30,946 bases of DNA from an uncultured Lachnospiraceae bacterium (GTDB lineage: Bacteria; Bacillota; Clostridia; Lachnospirales; Lachnospiraceae), in assembly GCA_910586715.1 (NCBI GenBank), contig CAJUJG010000025.1, positions 18,026-48,971 on the forward strand, read 5' to 3'. A program made the position numbers and the translations under genes. Positions 7,890 to 16,686 of the stretch are shown here, piece after piece. The notes beneath the pieces are model-generated. The model was not told where the DNA came from and did no database searches. It saw only the letters and a program-made list of their open reading frames with translations. The stretch's first letter is position 1; the number at the start of each line of letters is the position of its first letter.

Positions 7890-9431
7890 CTATAATTCCA
7901 CAACCCGCGTCGCAATCCGCTCCTGAAAACGCACATCATGCTCTACCGCAAGCATCGTCGGCTGATATTTTAAAATCAGATTTTCAATCTGCATACGGGA
8001 AAACACGTCGATGTAGTTGAGCGGTTCGTCCCAAATATACAAATGTGCCGGTTTTAACAGGCTTGCCGCAATCAAAACCTTCTTTTTCTGCCCCTCCGAA
8101 AAGTCCTCCATCTGCTTTGTAAACTGCACCCGCTCCAAGTCAAGCTGGCGCAGAATGGCGTAAAATAAAGATTCATCAAGATTTTGCCGCTTGGCAAACG
8201 CCCTTAAATCCCCGAACAGGTGCGAGGTATCCTGATTGACATAGGAAATCGCCAGTCCTGACGCCGTCGTCAGCGCCCCCGTCTGCTGCATGGCAGTATC
8301 CGCGCTTTCCCGTCCCATACTTTGCCGCAGGATTGCTTTTATCAGGCTCGATTTCCCGCACCCGTTTTTCCCGTGCAAAAACACCCGCTCGCCCTGACGC
8401 ACCTCAAAATCCAAGTCCCGAAATACCGGATGACAAGGCGTATCGCCCGCACTGCCATACGAAATTCCGTATTCCCTCGCCGAAACCAGCACCTCCTTGT
8501 GGTGGCACATTGGCATAAGCTTTAAGTCAGCAGGCGTCTCAATATCCTGCAAAAGCCCCTGCTTCTCTTCAATCTCGTTCGCAATACGCTTTCGCATATT
8601 CATTACCCGTTTCTGCATTTTCTTCGTCTTTGCGCCGATATATGGTCTTGTACCATTGCCCCTGTCATGCTCTTTTATCGGATCATACCCGATTTTCGTG
8701 CGCTCATTCTTGTCCGCCCAATCCGCAGCACGCCTTGCCATCTGCTCCAGGCGTCCGATTTCCTTTTTGTGCTTTTCATTTTCCGCCTGACAAAACGCAT
8801 CCATACGGCTCTTGTTCTCCCACCACGACGAAAAATTACCGCTCTGCACCTCAATACTATTGCGGTTTAGCACCAGCACATGGTCAACGCACGCGTCAAG
8901 TAAGTCGCGGTCATGCGACACCAGCAAAAAGCCTTTCTTTTGGGCAAGATAATCCTTCACGACCTCCCGCGACTCCTGATCCAAATGGTTGGTCGGCTCG
9001 TCAATCAGCAAAAAGTCGTTCTCCCCCGAAAACAAAACCGCAAGCAGAACCTTTGTTCTCTCTCCGTGACTCAGCGTCCCAAACGGACGATAAAGCGCTT
9101 CCGTGTCCAACCGCAGCTTCTCAAGCTCACACAGCACACGCCAAAATTCACAATTTGGTTTTAACTCCTCATAAAATTCGGCACAGCTTTGCTGATACTG
9201 CGCCGCCGTAACCGGATACGGAAAGTAGTCAAACACGGCATTCGTGCGAATGCTTCCCTGATAATCATACTTTCCGAGCAGCAAATTTAAAAACGTCGTC
9301 TTTCCCTTTCCGTTTCTTCCGATAAAACCCAGTTTCCAATCCGTGTCAATTAAAAACGTTACATCCTCAAAAATATTGTCAAAGCTTCCCTCGTAGTGGA
9401 AGGTGACATTCGATACACTGATTTGTGCCAT
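7890..9431 (-). CDS. ABC-F ribosomal protection protein (Lsa/CplR-like)
   Basis: Soluble tandem-ATPase protein of the antibiotic-resistance ABC-F class, which binds the ribosomal E site and dislodges PTC-targeting drugs (lincosamides, pleuromutilins, streptogramin A). The 513 residues contain NBD1 with Walker A GRNGKGKTT (38-46), signature LSHGE (120-124) and DEPTNHLD (144-151). A charged interdomain linker (about 190-310) carries the drug-release loop. NBD2 has Walker A GKNGCGKSS (354-362), signature FSEGQ and WDEPLNYID. There are no membrane segments, as expected for ABC-F. The frame is open 29 codons upstream, but AGGAGG 10 nt before the ATG of MAQISVSN sets the start. It resembles the Lsa/CplR branch more than translation factors such as EttA. 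The long leader suggests drug-inducible attenuation. Drug range cannot be read from sequence. Confidence 0.85.
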   Translation of the reverse strand: MAQISVSNVTFHYEGSFDNIFEDVTFLIDTDWKLGFIGRNGKGKTTFLNLLLGKYDYQGSIRTNAVFDYFPYPVTAAQYQQSCAEFYEELKPNCEFWRVLCELEKLRLDTEALYRPFGTLSHGERTKVLLAVLFSGENDFLLIDEPTNHLDQESREVVKDYLAQKKGFLLVSHDRDLLDACVDHVLVLNRNSIEVQSGNFSSWWENKSRMDAFCQAENEKHKKEIGRLEQMARRAADWADKNERTKIGYDPIKEHDRGNGTRPYIGAKTKKMQKRVMNMRKRIANEIEEKQGLLQDIETPADLKLMPMCHHKEVLVSAREYGISYGSAGDTPCHPVFRDLDFEVRQGERVFLHGKNGCGKSSLIKAILRQSMGRESADTAMQQTGALTTASGLAISYVNQDTSHLFGDLRAFAKRQNLDESLFYAILRQLDLERVQFTKQMEDFSEGQKKKVLIAASLLKPAHLYIWDEPLNYIDVFSRMQIENLILKYQPTMLAVEHDVRFQERIATRVVEL

Positions 9432-9503
9432 ACGCGAAACGCCTCCTTTTTCCACACTGCCGCTTGCACTGCGCAAAAGAAGATTTTTCCACACAAAAAG
9501 AGA

Positions 9504-9522
9504 GGTTGTGCAGAACATAACC
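9504..9522 (-). promoter_or_regulatory. weak terminator-like hairpin in ABC-F leader
   Basis: On the minus strand GGTT-A-TG, a 5-nt loop and CA-C-AACC form a short stem with one mismatch, followed by TCTCTTTTTG. It is the only stem in the leader followed promptly by a T-run, so it is the best visible candidate for the attenuator that would cut off transcription before the ABC-F gene when no drug is present. The stem is short, so confidence is low. Confidence 0.3.
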
Positions 9523-9582
9523 CACTTTTGGCAACAGGATAAAAACAGCAGCGTCTATACTAAAACACCTTACTGTTTCATC

Positions 9583-9606
9583 GGGTAGGGAACCCTTTCC
9601 CTGCCC
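9583..9606 (-). promoter_or_regulatory. G+C-rich hairpin in ABC-F leader
   Basis: On the minus strand GGGCAGGGAA and TTCCCTACCC can pair as a stable stem-loop in the leader, between the large upstream stem and the ABC-F start. No T-run follows, so it is more likely part of an anti-terminator or pause structure than a terminator. Confidence 0.4.
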
Positions 9607-9608
9607 GT

Positions 9609-9675
9609 GCGCCGGATGTCCGTCATCGAACCGATTTATCGGTTTGATGACATCATTCATTTGGACATCCGTGTG
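9609..9675 (-). promoter_or_regulatory. large two-tier stem-loop in ABC-F leader
   Basis: The inner stem pairs 9622-9635 with 9638-9651 (GTCATCGAACCGAT with ATCGGTTTGATGAC, one mismatch). The outer stem pairs GGATGTCC (9614-9621) with GGACATCC (9663-9670) and extends a few bases on both sides. It begins about 30 nt after the three-codon upstream ORF, so a ribosome stalled there could change how this region folds. Confidence 0.6.
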
Positions 9676-9703
9676 CATAAGAATCCATGTTTTCCAAAAT
9701 CGG

Positions 9704-9715
9704 TTATTTCCGCAT
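9704..9715 (-). CDS. three-codon upstream ORF (M-R-K-stop)
   Basis: ATG CGG AAA TAA on the minus strand, preceded by a good ribosome-binding site (GAGAGGTG, about 5 nt spacing). It lies about 70 nt after the predicted transcription start and 270 nt before the ABC-F start. Very short upstream ORFs in structured leaders are known for drug-inducible ABC-F genes in Firmicutes, where a drug-stalled ribosome lets the transcript read through. The peptide itself probably has no function of its own. Confidence 0.55.
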   Translation of the reverse strand: MRK

Positions 9716-9794
9716 CTTTTCACCTCTCTCGTTTTTTCGTTTTATTTTGATATTCCTTATTAGCAATCCTGCGCATGCAAGACTGACTGTGCCT

Positions 9795-9824
9795 ATTATA
9801 AAGGAATGTCAACTGGTTTGTCAA
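9795..9824 (-). promoter_or_regulatory. consensus sigma-A promoter for ABC-F gene
   Basis: On the minus strand TTGACA (9819-9824), an 18-nt spacer and TATAAT (9795-9800): both hexamers are perfect. A second TTGACA copy lies inside the spacer (9807-9812), too close to the -10 to act as its -35. Predicted start at about 9788 gives a leader of about 350 nt, far longer than needed for translation, with the upstream ORF and hairpins inside it. Confidence 0.85.
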
Positions 9825-9881
9825 CTGCTTTTGTGATTTATAGTATTATCTGCTACAAAAACATCGGCTTTGCCACATTAT

Positions 9882-10550
9882 TTAAATGTCATCACAATAG
9901 TGGTGAATTTCCTGAATTATTTCCCCATATGGTCTGTTTTTTCCAAAAAGAAGTGTTGTTCCAAGCACGAATCCATCAATCCCTTTCGGTGCGAATTTTA
10001 AAATCTTATCCGCACTGCACGCCCCGTCCCAATAAGCTTTGAAACCCATCTCTTCTTTTAAGAGCAGTAGTTTATCAATCTTTTTCCCAACATAGGGCAT
10101 ATACATCTGCCCTGCATTGCCTGGATTGACCGTCATGACAAGAACTTTCCGGACAATTCGAAGCATTTCGTAAACAGTCTCCACGCTTGTTCCCGGATTA
10201 ATAGCGATTCCCGGTATCATCCCTGCATTGATAATCTTTTGCAGCGTTGTTGACGGATGATACTCTGCCTCCGGATGAATATAGACTGTATCTCCTTTTC
10301 TCAAATTATCCAAAAACAGCTGCACATTATTATTTGGATGCTCGATCATTAAATGCACATCAAGCGGTTTTTTTGTCGCCCCAGCTATGTATCTCATATC
10401 ATTTAAGGACATGGCAAAATTCGGCACAAATCTTCCATCCATGATGTCAATATGAAACGAGTCAATTCCTCCTTCGTCCAAATCCCTTATTTCTTTTTCC
10501 AAATTTCCATAATTGGCACACATCAGTGATGCCGTCAGTTCAAAATTCAT
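9882..10550 (-). CDS. ribulose-phosphate 3-epimerase family protein
   Basis: TIM-barrel epimerase of the Rpe family, 222 residues from MNFELTASLM. The catalytic set is complete: His33 and Asp35 in FHIDIMDGRFVPN, His66 in DVHLMIEHP and Asp175 in WDGACS, with the phosphate loop VNPGNAGQMYMP. The normal DGG(I/V) motif is DGAC here, so it is a divergent member. The frame is open 7 codons upstream (ATG at 10571), but GGAG about 11 nt before MNFELT and family alignment favour the inner start. It is the last gene of the glycan operon and shares its low G+C, so it more likely feeds a pentulose or related phosphate into the glycan pathway than serves as the housekeeping Rpe. That role is inference. 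Confidence 0.8.
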   Translation of the reverse strand: MNFELTASLMCANYGNLEKEIRDLDEGGIDSFHIDIMDGRFVPNFAMSLNDMRYIAGATKKPLDVHLMIEHPNNNVQLFLDNLRKGDTVYIHPEAEYHPSTTLQKIINAGMIPGIAINPGTSVETVYEMLRIVRKVLVMTVNPGNAGQMYMPYVGKKIDKLLLLKEEMGFKAYWDGACSADKILKFAPKGIDGFVLGTTLLFGKNRPYGEIIQEIHHYCDDI

Positions 10551-10600
10551 ATATTTATGTTCTCCAATCATATCAATTGCTGCCTAAAACAAATAAAAAA

Positions 10601-11719
10601 CTATCTGTCACACATGCATTCCTGATATATCCTGTTGTATTCCTTTTCCGTTTTGAGATTCTCCTGCCGCATCTTTTCATCCATCCAGCCGCCGTTAAAC
10701 CGATGAACCGTATATGTGTTTTTTGTCTTAACCGTTTGTCCTGACATATAATCATATGGATGAAAATAATCAAATGCATATATATTCATCCCCATAACAT
10801 TTTGCGTCTTTCCATCCATTTTATAACCATTTTTTAATGCCACATTCGTATCATAATATCCACAGGTGGTTCTGTTTTGGCTTCCGTCTTCATTCAAGAA
10901 AGACAAACTTTCCCGCCTTTCCAAAAAACGTAAAATTGCCTCATGCCCCTTTACCGCACCGCTGCATCCGCCAAAATTAATTGTCTGCCACTTTTCTACA
11001 CCACAAAACGCCTGCTGATAAAGCAAGTGATCCAAATTCCTGACCACTTCCACATCTGTATCCATATATATTCCGCCATGATTATACAAAATATCCAGCC
11101 GCGCATAATCCGGTACAAAACCATATGCACCTGCGGTGTAAGCCTGTTCCATATAAGTATTCTTTGATAAATCATAGTTTGACTCATCCCACTGAATTAT
11201 CTCATAATCAGGACAGTATTTTTTCCAGCTGTCAATACACTTTTGCAGATTATCGGGAATCGGATTCTTTCCAAGCCACATATAATGTATTTTTTTCGGA
11301 ATAAGCTGTTCATCCGCCAATACCGCAGCTCCGGATGAAATGCCGCTGCAAAAATTGTGAATACACATCATAGGCATAATATAGCAGTACATATCGTTTG
11401 TGCAAGGCATATTGCCTAACTGGTCCAACACTTCTGCATACCTGCTGATTGCTATGATAATCGCCGTATTGCTTCCGGCATCTTTTAATTGTTCGGCAGA
11501 AACAATATCCAGCTCCCGATTCCCCAGATTCACTTTTCCTGTCTGTTCTTTGCAGTTATTGTCAATATAATACAATACACGGGACCATATGTTATACTGC
11601 TGCAAAATCTGCGGAACAGTAACCGTGCCAATGACACCCGCCCCAAATACAATTGCAGACATGTTTTTTTCCGTAATCTCTCCTGCCATCTGTTCGAATG
11701 ACGTGCACCTCAGTTTCAT
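10601..11719 (-). CDS. Rossmann domain fused to GT32-type glycosyltransferase
   Basis: Two-part protein of 372 residues. Residues about 20-115 form a Rossmann-like domain (AIVFGAGVIGT, with GAGVIG at 26-31, and YYIDNN ending strand 2) of the kind repeated in this operon. Residues about 138-330 are a sugar transferase with the DXD motif of the GT32/OCH1 group: KKIHYMWLGKNPIP, then YARLDILYNHGGIYMDTDVEV, where DTD (220-222) should bind the metal and nucleotide sugar. No membrane segment is present, so it acts in the cytoplasm. GAGGAA lies about 6 nt before the ATG. It is followed by the Rpe-family gene and preceded by the 2-epimerase. Donor and acceptor are unknown. Confidence 0.82.
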   Translation of the reverse strand: MKLRCTSFEQMAGEITEKNMSAIVFGAGVIGTVTVPQILQQYNIWSRVLYYIDNNCKEQTGKVNLGNRELDIVSAEQLKDAGSNTAIIIAISRYAEVLDQLGNMPCTNDMYCYIMPMMCIHNFCSGISSGAAVLADEQLIPKKIHYMWLGKNPIPDNLQKCIDSWKKYCPDYEIIQWDESNYDLSKNTYMEQAYTAGAYGFVPDYARLDILYNHGGIYMDTDVEVVRNLDHLLYQQAFCGVEKWQTINFGGCSGAVKGHEAILRFLERRESLSFLNEDGSQNRTTCGYYDTNVALKNGYKMDGKTQNVMGMNIYAFDYFHPYDYMSGQTVKTKNTYTVHRFNGGWMDEKMRQENLKTEKEYNRIYQECMCDR

Positions 11720-11803
11720 CCGCGTTCCTCTTCCCCCAATTAATCGAATTCCGTATTCTGAATCCGTTGCAATTATTTTAGCATTATAGGGAAAATCTGT
11801 AAA

Positions 11804-12889
11804 CTACTGCTCAAATAAAATCGTACACATCTTTTTTGCCGCATCCCCGTTACCGTATAAAAAATCATTAAACTCTTTATCAATATCTGTTCTTTGCACT
11901 GCTTCTATAATACATTCCCGATCAATTGTGCATAATATATTATGATTTCCTTCCAGCGTTTCCACCCATTCCGTTTGGTTTCTTAATGTTACAACATTCC
12001 TGTGCATCATATATGCTTCCTTTTGCAGCCCTCCGGAATCCGTCACTACTTTAATCGCATTGCTCGTAAAGAACAGCATCTCCAAATATCCTAACGGTTC
12101 AACAAAGCAGATATTTTGGTACCTGTTTTGATTCATCAAATGTTCTACAAAATTCCTTATTCTTGGATGTACCGGAAAAATCACCGGCGCTTCAAACATT
12201 TCAAATGCGCCCAGTATTTCTTTTAACGCACTTTCATTCCCTGTGTTTTCTGCCCTGTGTACAGTGACAATATACCAGCTCTCCAACGGTTTATCCCAAT
12301 GGAATAAAAAGCAAAGCTTCTTCATAAATACGTCTCTTGAAATTTTCTCGGCTTTTCCCAAATAAAAATGGACTGCATCACACATCACATCTCCGATTTG
12401 GTAAACATTTTGTAAAATATTTTCGCTTTTCAAATGTCCGACTGCTGTCTGCGTCGGGCAGAATAAATATTCCGAAATATGGTCTGTCAATATTCTATTC
12501 TGCTCCTCCGGCATCGCCCTGTTAAACGAACGCAGTCCTGCTTCCACATGAATGACCGGAATTAATATTTTGGATGCTGCCAGTGCCGCCGCTAAAGTAG
12601 AATTTGTATCACCATATACCAACACAAAATCCGGTTTTTCCTTCAGGTAAAGTTCTTCCAGCCTGACTAACATTTCCGCGGTCTGCTTCGCATGAGAACC
12701 TGAACCCACGCCCAGCATATAATCCGGTCTTGGAATATCCAGCTCTTCAAAAAACACATCCGACATATTGCTGTCATAATGCTGTCCTGTATGAACCAAA
12801 ACCTCTGTTACATAGTTTCTCATAACGCGCGATACTGCCGCCGCCTTGATAAACTGGGGTCTCGCACCTACAACCGTTACTACCTTCAT
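11804..12889 (-). CDS. wbpI: non-hydrolysing UDP-sugar 2-epimerase, WbpI/WlbD type
   Basis: Inverts C2 of a UDP-2-acetamido sugar by anti-elimination of UDP. The 361 residues start MKVVTVVGARPQFIKAA. The GARPQFIKA form, HTGQHYDSNMSDVFF and the LDIPRPDYML stretch match WbpI/WlbD, which act on UDP-2,3-diacetamido-2,3-dideoxy-glucuronate, better than WecB, which begins GTRPEAIKMAP. Conserved YGDTNST, HVEAGLRSF, MPEEQNR and TDSGGLQKEA motifs are intact. Its ATG overlaps the stop of the upstream glycosyltransferase as ATGA, so the two are translationally coupled. The WbpD-like gene at the right edge and the WbmF/WbmG-like genes support the diamino-uronate substrate. Confidence 0.85.
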   Translation of the reverse strand: MKVVTVVGARPQFIKAAAVSRVMRNYVTEVLVHTGQHYDSNMSDVFFEELDIPRPDYMLGVGSGSHAKQTAEMLVRLEELYLKEKPDFVLVYGDTNSTLAAALAASKILIPVIHVEAGLRSFNRAMPEEQNRILTDHISEYLFCPTQTAVGHLKSENILQNVYQIGDVMCDAVHFYLGKAEKISRDVFMKKLCFLFHWDKPLESWYIVTVHRAENTGNESALKEILGAFEMFEAPVIFPVHPRIRNFVEHLMNQNRYQNICFVEPLGYLEMLFFTSNAIKVVTDSGGLQKEAYMMHRNVVTLRNQTEWVETLEGNHNILCTIDRECIIEAVQRTDIDKEFNDFLYGNGDAAKKMCTILFEQ

Positions 12890-14313
12890 CGTGTTATTTT
12901 CCTTTTCTTTACTCTTTCGTAAAAGTCTATAAGCTCCTGGCTTCGCGACATCATGGTCAGTCTGTTTTTTGTCAGGAAATCCGTTTCTATTACGATTTGT
13001 GATATGTCCGCAATTTGTTCCTTAATATTGCGTTCCATGTCCAGCTTTTTACCCACATTATAGTGTTCCACAAAATCAATATACGACTGGACATCCCCGA
13101 CAACTACCGGCAGTCCGGCATTAATGTATTCATACATTTTATTTGCAGTTCCTGTTTCCAAAAACAGCCTGTTTCGGTTATTTACATTAAAGATGGCGAG
13201 CCCGCAATCATATTTTGTCATTTCCTGAATCAGTTCTTTTGTACCCATATTCCCTTCATAATGAAAATATCGGTTTTTTTCTTCCAGCTCCTTACAGTAT
13301 CTATAATCCGATTGCGAATAAAAATGAATATGGATGCCGTATTCCGCTATTTTTTTCCATATGTCCTCAAAAAATCTATGATTTAATGGATCCGTTCCAT
13401 TAATTCCACCCTCGTAAACGCAATGCAGTTCACCATCAAGACTGCTTAATTTAGCATGTCTGCTTACTATTTTCTCCTGCTCCAATACAATATTTTCCCA
13501 CGCAATTATTTCTTTGCCTTTTAATCCATACTTTTTTTGGGCAATATCCGCTACCAGCCCAGACGTATAAATATTTCCATCACTTGCCGTATTCGCAATA
13601 TATTCCAAAGTCAGTTTCTCAATGTTTTCGGGCTTTCTAATGCTCATCATATCATGTGTATCAAATACAATATGTTTTTTCGTTGTAAGCAGAAGATTTG
13701 TTAATATGTCTGGTTCATTAGAGCTATGTACAATATCAAAATCACTGTTTTCAACAAAATCAACTAAGGCATTCTGCGTGTAAAAAGTATATATACCATC
13801 ATACACGGAACGGAAACTCGAATTGTTTACTTCCGGCGGCGCTACTACATACAAAAGAAATACTTTATATCCGTTGTTCTTCATTAACGCCGCTATTTTA
13901 TGCGTCCTGATACAGGCTGTATTTTGTACAAACAAAATGTTCTTCTCGTGCTCTTCCTTGTGGTAATATTTATTTTCGCTTACGTTTGATTTCGAAAATT
14001 CAAAAGGAAACATCTTGTCTGTCTCATTTGTATGAAACAGCAGCCCGTCCAACATCACATAATAATCTTTAATACCTATACTGTACAGCTGATTGCCAAT
14101 GTCCGAATAATATTGCGAAGTTATAATGACTGTCAGTTCGTCATTCATTATCCGCTTCAGCTCTTCCACGCCAATAATCTTAATTCCATGTAATTTTTTC
14201 CCATTTTTCTCAGGATCATTATCTACATAGTTCACTATTTCTGAATCGTTCTTTAATTTGTAATAACCCCTGTCCCCATAAAATCCTGCTCCAAATAAAA
14301 CAACTTTCTTCAA
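12886..14313 (-). CDS. Rossmann domain fused to GT4-type glycosyltransferase
   Basis: 475 residues. Residues 1-100 are the recurring Rossmann-like module (VVLFGAGFYG, NYVDNDPEKNG, GIKIIGVEEL, then GIKDYYVMLDG). From about 125 on it is a GT-B enzyme of family 4: an acceptor-side domain with NILFVQNTACIRTHKIA, then VYEGGINGTDPLNHRF and the donor-binding segment KMYEYINAGLPVVVGD near the C-terminus. The start is TTG, with GAGGTG 5 nt upstream and the preceding gene ending only 9 nt away. The end of its N-terminal module is almost identical to that of the amidotransferase protein at 16687-18048. Sugar specificity is unknown. Confidence 0.82.
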   Translation of the reverse strand: MKKVVLFGAGFYGDRGYYKLKNDSEIVNYVDNDPEKNGKKLHGIKIIGVEELKRIMNDELTVIITSQYYSDIGNQLYSIGIKDYYVMLDGLLFHTNETDKMFPFEFSKSNVSENKYYHKEEHEKNILFVQNTACIRTHKIAALMKNNGYKVFLLYVVAPPEVNNSSFRSVYDGIYTFYTQNALVDFVENSDFDIVHSSNEPDILTNLLLTTKKHIVFDTHDMMSIRKPENIEKLTLEYIANTASDGNIYTSGLVADIAQKKYGLKGKEIIAWENIVLEQEKIVSRHAKLSSLDGELHCVYEGGINGTDPLNHRFFEDIWKKIAEYGIHIHFYSQSDYRYCKELEEKNRYFHYEGNMGTKELIQEMTKYDCGLAIFNVNNRNRLFLETGTANKMYEYINAGLPVVVGDVQSYIDFVEHYNVGKKLDMERNIKEQIADISQIVIETDFLTKNRLTMMSRSQELIDFYERVKKRKITR

Positions 14314-14322
14314 AAAATCACC

Positions 14323-16223
14323 TCATTCACAATTTTTACATGACCTAAGCCATAATTCCATACTGTAAAATTTAAAAAGAATACTGCTAAAATCCGTTTC
14401 CCCGCTGATATGTGCCTCATAATACTGGTTTATAATGTCTTTAGGCACAATATCCCTCTCTCCAAACGCATAAATAATTTCTTTTATTTCTTCCCTGTCG
14501 GTTCCTTCCCTGAGCCATCTTGCAAAAGGAGCCGGAAAACCCATTTTATTTTTTCTCTTCGCAATCTTTTTTGGCAGATACGCCCTGCACGACTTCCTGA
14601 TAATCCACTTTGTCCATTGATCTTTAATTTTATATTTTCCATCAAGTGCAATCGCAAATTCAACGATCCGGTAATCCAAAAAGGAACCCTTGACTCAATC
14701 GAAAATGCCATTGCATTCCCGTCCTCATTGTGCAGCAATGCCGGAATGGATCTGTTTATGACATCATTGCACAATTTTGTATTTAAGCGGGAAGAACATT
14801 GTATTTCTGTTCCCCGGTAATGATCCTGAACCTTGTCCATAAAACGGTCCGTAAACAGCCTTGCGCTTCTCTTTAATTTCAAATCCTTTATCTTATTTTC
14901 ATTTTGGAATAAAAAACTGTTTTTTAAGCCGACAAGACTGACAATTGTATCCGTACTGACCGTATCAATCAAATCAGGCCATTCTTTCTTTAAAATAGTG
15001 AGAACCTTAATCGCCTTACATTTGGAAAAGAATGTACCCTTATCCATCAGGTCAGATATGTAATAAGAATAATAGGGAATATATCCTGCAAATAATTCAT
15101 CTGCCCCCTGCCCGTCAAGCACTACTTTCACATTTCCCTGAACACCTTTCATAACCATGTACTGACTATATAGGGATGCTCCTCTTACAGGCTGGTCATG
15201 GTGGTATATTATGTCTTCCATATACTCTGTAAAATGCTTTTCGTAATCATCCGGTTTTATATAATGCGCAATTGTGTCCCATTTTTCATTCACCATACGT
15301 ATAAATGCCTCTTCATTGCATTCCTTGTCTGTATATATTGATGAAAACGTATGCATCTTTCTGCCAAATTTTTTGGACGCGCATCCGACAATGGCGCTGG
15401 AATCCAACCCTCCGGAAAGGCATGCCCCCACTTCCACATCTGCGCGAAGCCTTAATTCCACAGCGCTTTCAAATAACGATTGAAACGTTTTTACAGGATT
15501 TTTCCCCTTAATCCATTTATTCCAAAACAGCTGCTCATCTACTTTCCAATATCTCTTATAAGTCTTTGAATGGTTTCCAATATCATAAATCATGTAATGC
15601 GCCGGTTGAAAAATTTTAACATTTTTGTAAAAGCATTCCTCATCCGTATCCTCATTTACAGCGCCGGAAAGATACCTGTATATACATACCTCATTTGGAA
15701 TGTTTTCTTTTGGAAACGCTGCCGTGATTGCCTTAATCTCAGAAGCAAAAATAAATACATCTTCATTATCAACAATATAAAGCGGCTTAATTCCAAACCT
15801 GTCCCTGCTTAGAATTAACTGCTTTGCTTCTCTGTCGTAAAGCACAAATGCCCACATTCCGTTAAACTGGCTGATACAGTCTGCCCCATATATCCGATAT
15901 GCCTCTATGATAACTTCCGTGTCGCTGTTTGTATGAAACACCGCTCCCTTTTTTATCAGTTCTTCTTTTATTTCGATATAATTATAAATTTCTCCGTTAA
16001 ATGTAATGATGTACTTTCCGTCGTGGCTAATCATGGGCTGGTTACTCTTTGCATCAAGATCAATAATTGACAGTCTCCTGTGTCCCAATGCAACAGATGC
16101 ATCTGTCCATTGTCCCTCTGCGTCCGGTCCCCGGTGAACCAGTGTATCTGTCATTATTTTTACGACATCCCTGTCTGTCTTATATCTGTTTGATTTATTA
16201 ATGTATCCTGCTATGCCGCACAC
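14323..16223 (-). pseudogene. asnB: AsnB-type glutamine amidotransferase, frameshifted
   Basis: Asparagine-synthase-like protein; in glycan loci such enzymes amidate the carboxyl of uronic acids using glutamine. The GTG start at 16223 puts Cys at position 2, the nucleophile of the N-terminal glutaminase domain (VCGIAGYIN); AGGAG lies 11 nt upstream. The RGPDAEG motif and the PP-loop LSGGLDSSA of the synthase domain are present. The frame breaks at 14678-14682: the coding strand reads CCT followed by five T, where six would give VPFLDYRIVEFA, the conserved continuation. As written, the reading shifts and stops at 14484 after 579 residues. The remaining approximately 118 residues continue in the other frame to 14323. 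Restored, it would be 633 residues, like the intact paralogue at 20770-22680. It could be a decayed gene, a slippage site or a sequencing error. Confidence 0.8.
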
Positions 16224-16653
16224 CCTGCCGTTCACTCCTTAATATATAAATAAAGCCTGTCCACCTGATGTATAACCTGCAAAGGGCATCCCTTACAGGA
16301 TTTCTCCTTGGTATCCTGATTTTATCTCCATTACAATTATAAAAAAATGCCCTTTTAAATCTCACCCTGCTGACCGTTTCCATAACATTCCCATAGTTAT
16401 GACCATTGATACCGGAAAACGTTACAAAAACCTTATCATATGTCTTTGAAACGATTTTGTCAGTCACTTCCGCCGGCAAATCATAAAAGCTTTCCTGACA
16501 AATATCTATAAAATTTATATACGGATACTGCGCTTTATATCTCCCAACCTGGCTGCTTTGAATAAGGCAGTCAATATCCTGCCCTCCTAATTCCTGAAAC
16601 AGCCGTTTCATTGTTGCATCCACAGAGGTTTTAAAAATTAATATACAGCCCAA
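16198..16653 (-). CDS. unrecognised 151-residue protein of glycan operon
   Basis: Not recognised. The 151 residues begin MGCILIFKTSVDATM and show alternating beta-strand/helix stretches (CILIF, IDCLI, INFIDI, KVFVTFSG), as in a small Rossmann-like or half-GT-B fold. A His/Asn-rich patch SGINGHNYGNV and a basic C-terminus follow. The TTG start at 16653 has GGGAGAG 5-6 nt upstream; the first strand begins right there, which supports it. It overlaps the start of the frameshifted AsnB gene by 26 nt and follows the amidotransferase gene by 33 nt, so it belongs to the operon. A role as an accessory or partial glycosyltransferase is possible but not shown. Confidence 0.6.
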   Translation of the reverse strand: MGCILIFKTSVDATMKRLFQELGGQDIDCLIQSSQVGRYKAQYPYINFIDICQESFYDLPAEVTDKIVSKTYDKVFVTFSGINGHNYGNVMETVSRVRFKRAFFYNCNGDKIRIPRRNPVRDALCRLYIRWTGFIYILRSERQGVRHSRIH

Positions 16654-16686
16654 TACAGCTCTCCCTATTTGATATAATGATTCTCA

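Noticed and set aside
8630..9211. 193-codon open frame on the plus strand opposite the ABC-F gene
   Set aside because: Lies wholly antisense to conserved ABC-F motifs and has a Pro/Ser/Arg-rich shadow composition.
9379..9723. 114-codon open frame (GTG start) across the ABC-F leader, minus strand
   Set aside because: It covers the hairpins and the ABC-F start in another frame, its product resembles nothing, and the three-codon ORF with a better ribosome-binding site lies at its beginning. Taken as leader RNA.
9835..9881. Possible terminator right after the Rpe-family gene (GGC-AAA-GCC followed by T5)
   Set aside because: A 3-bp stem is too weak to claim. The operon may end here inefficiently or read into the ABC-F promoter region.
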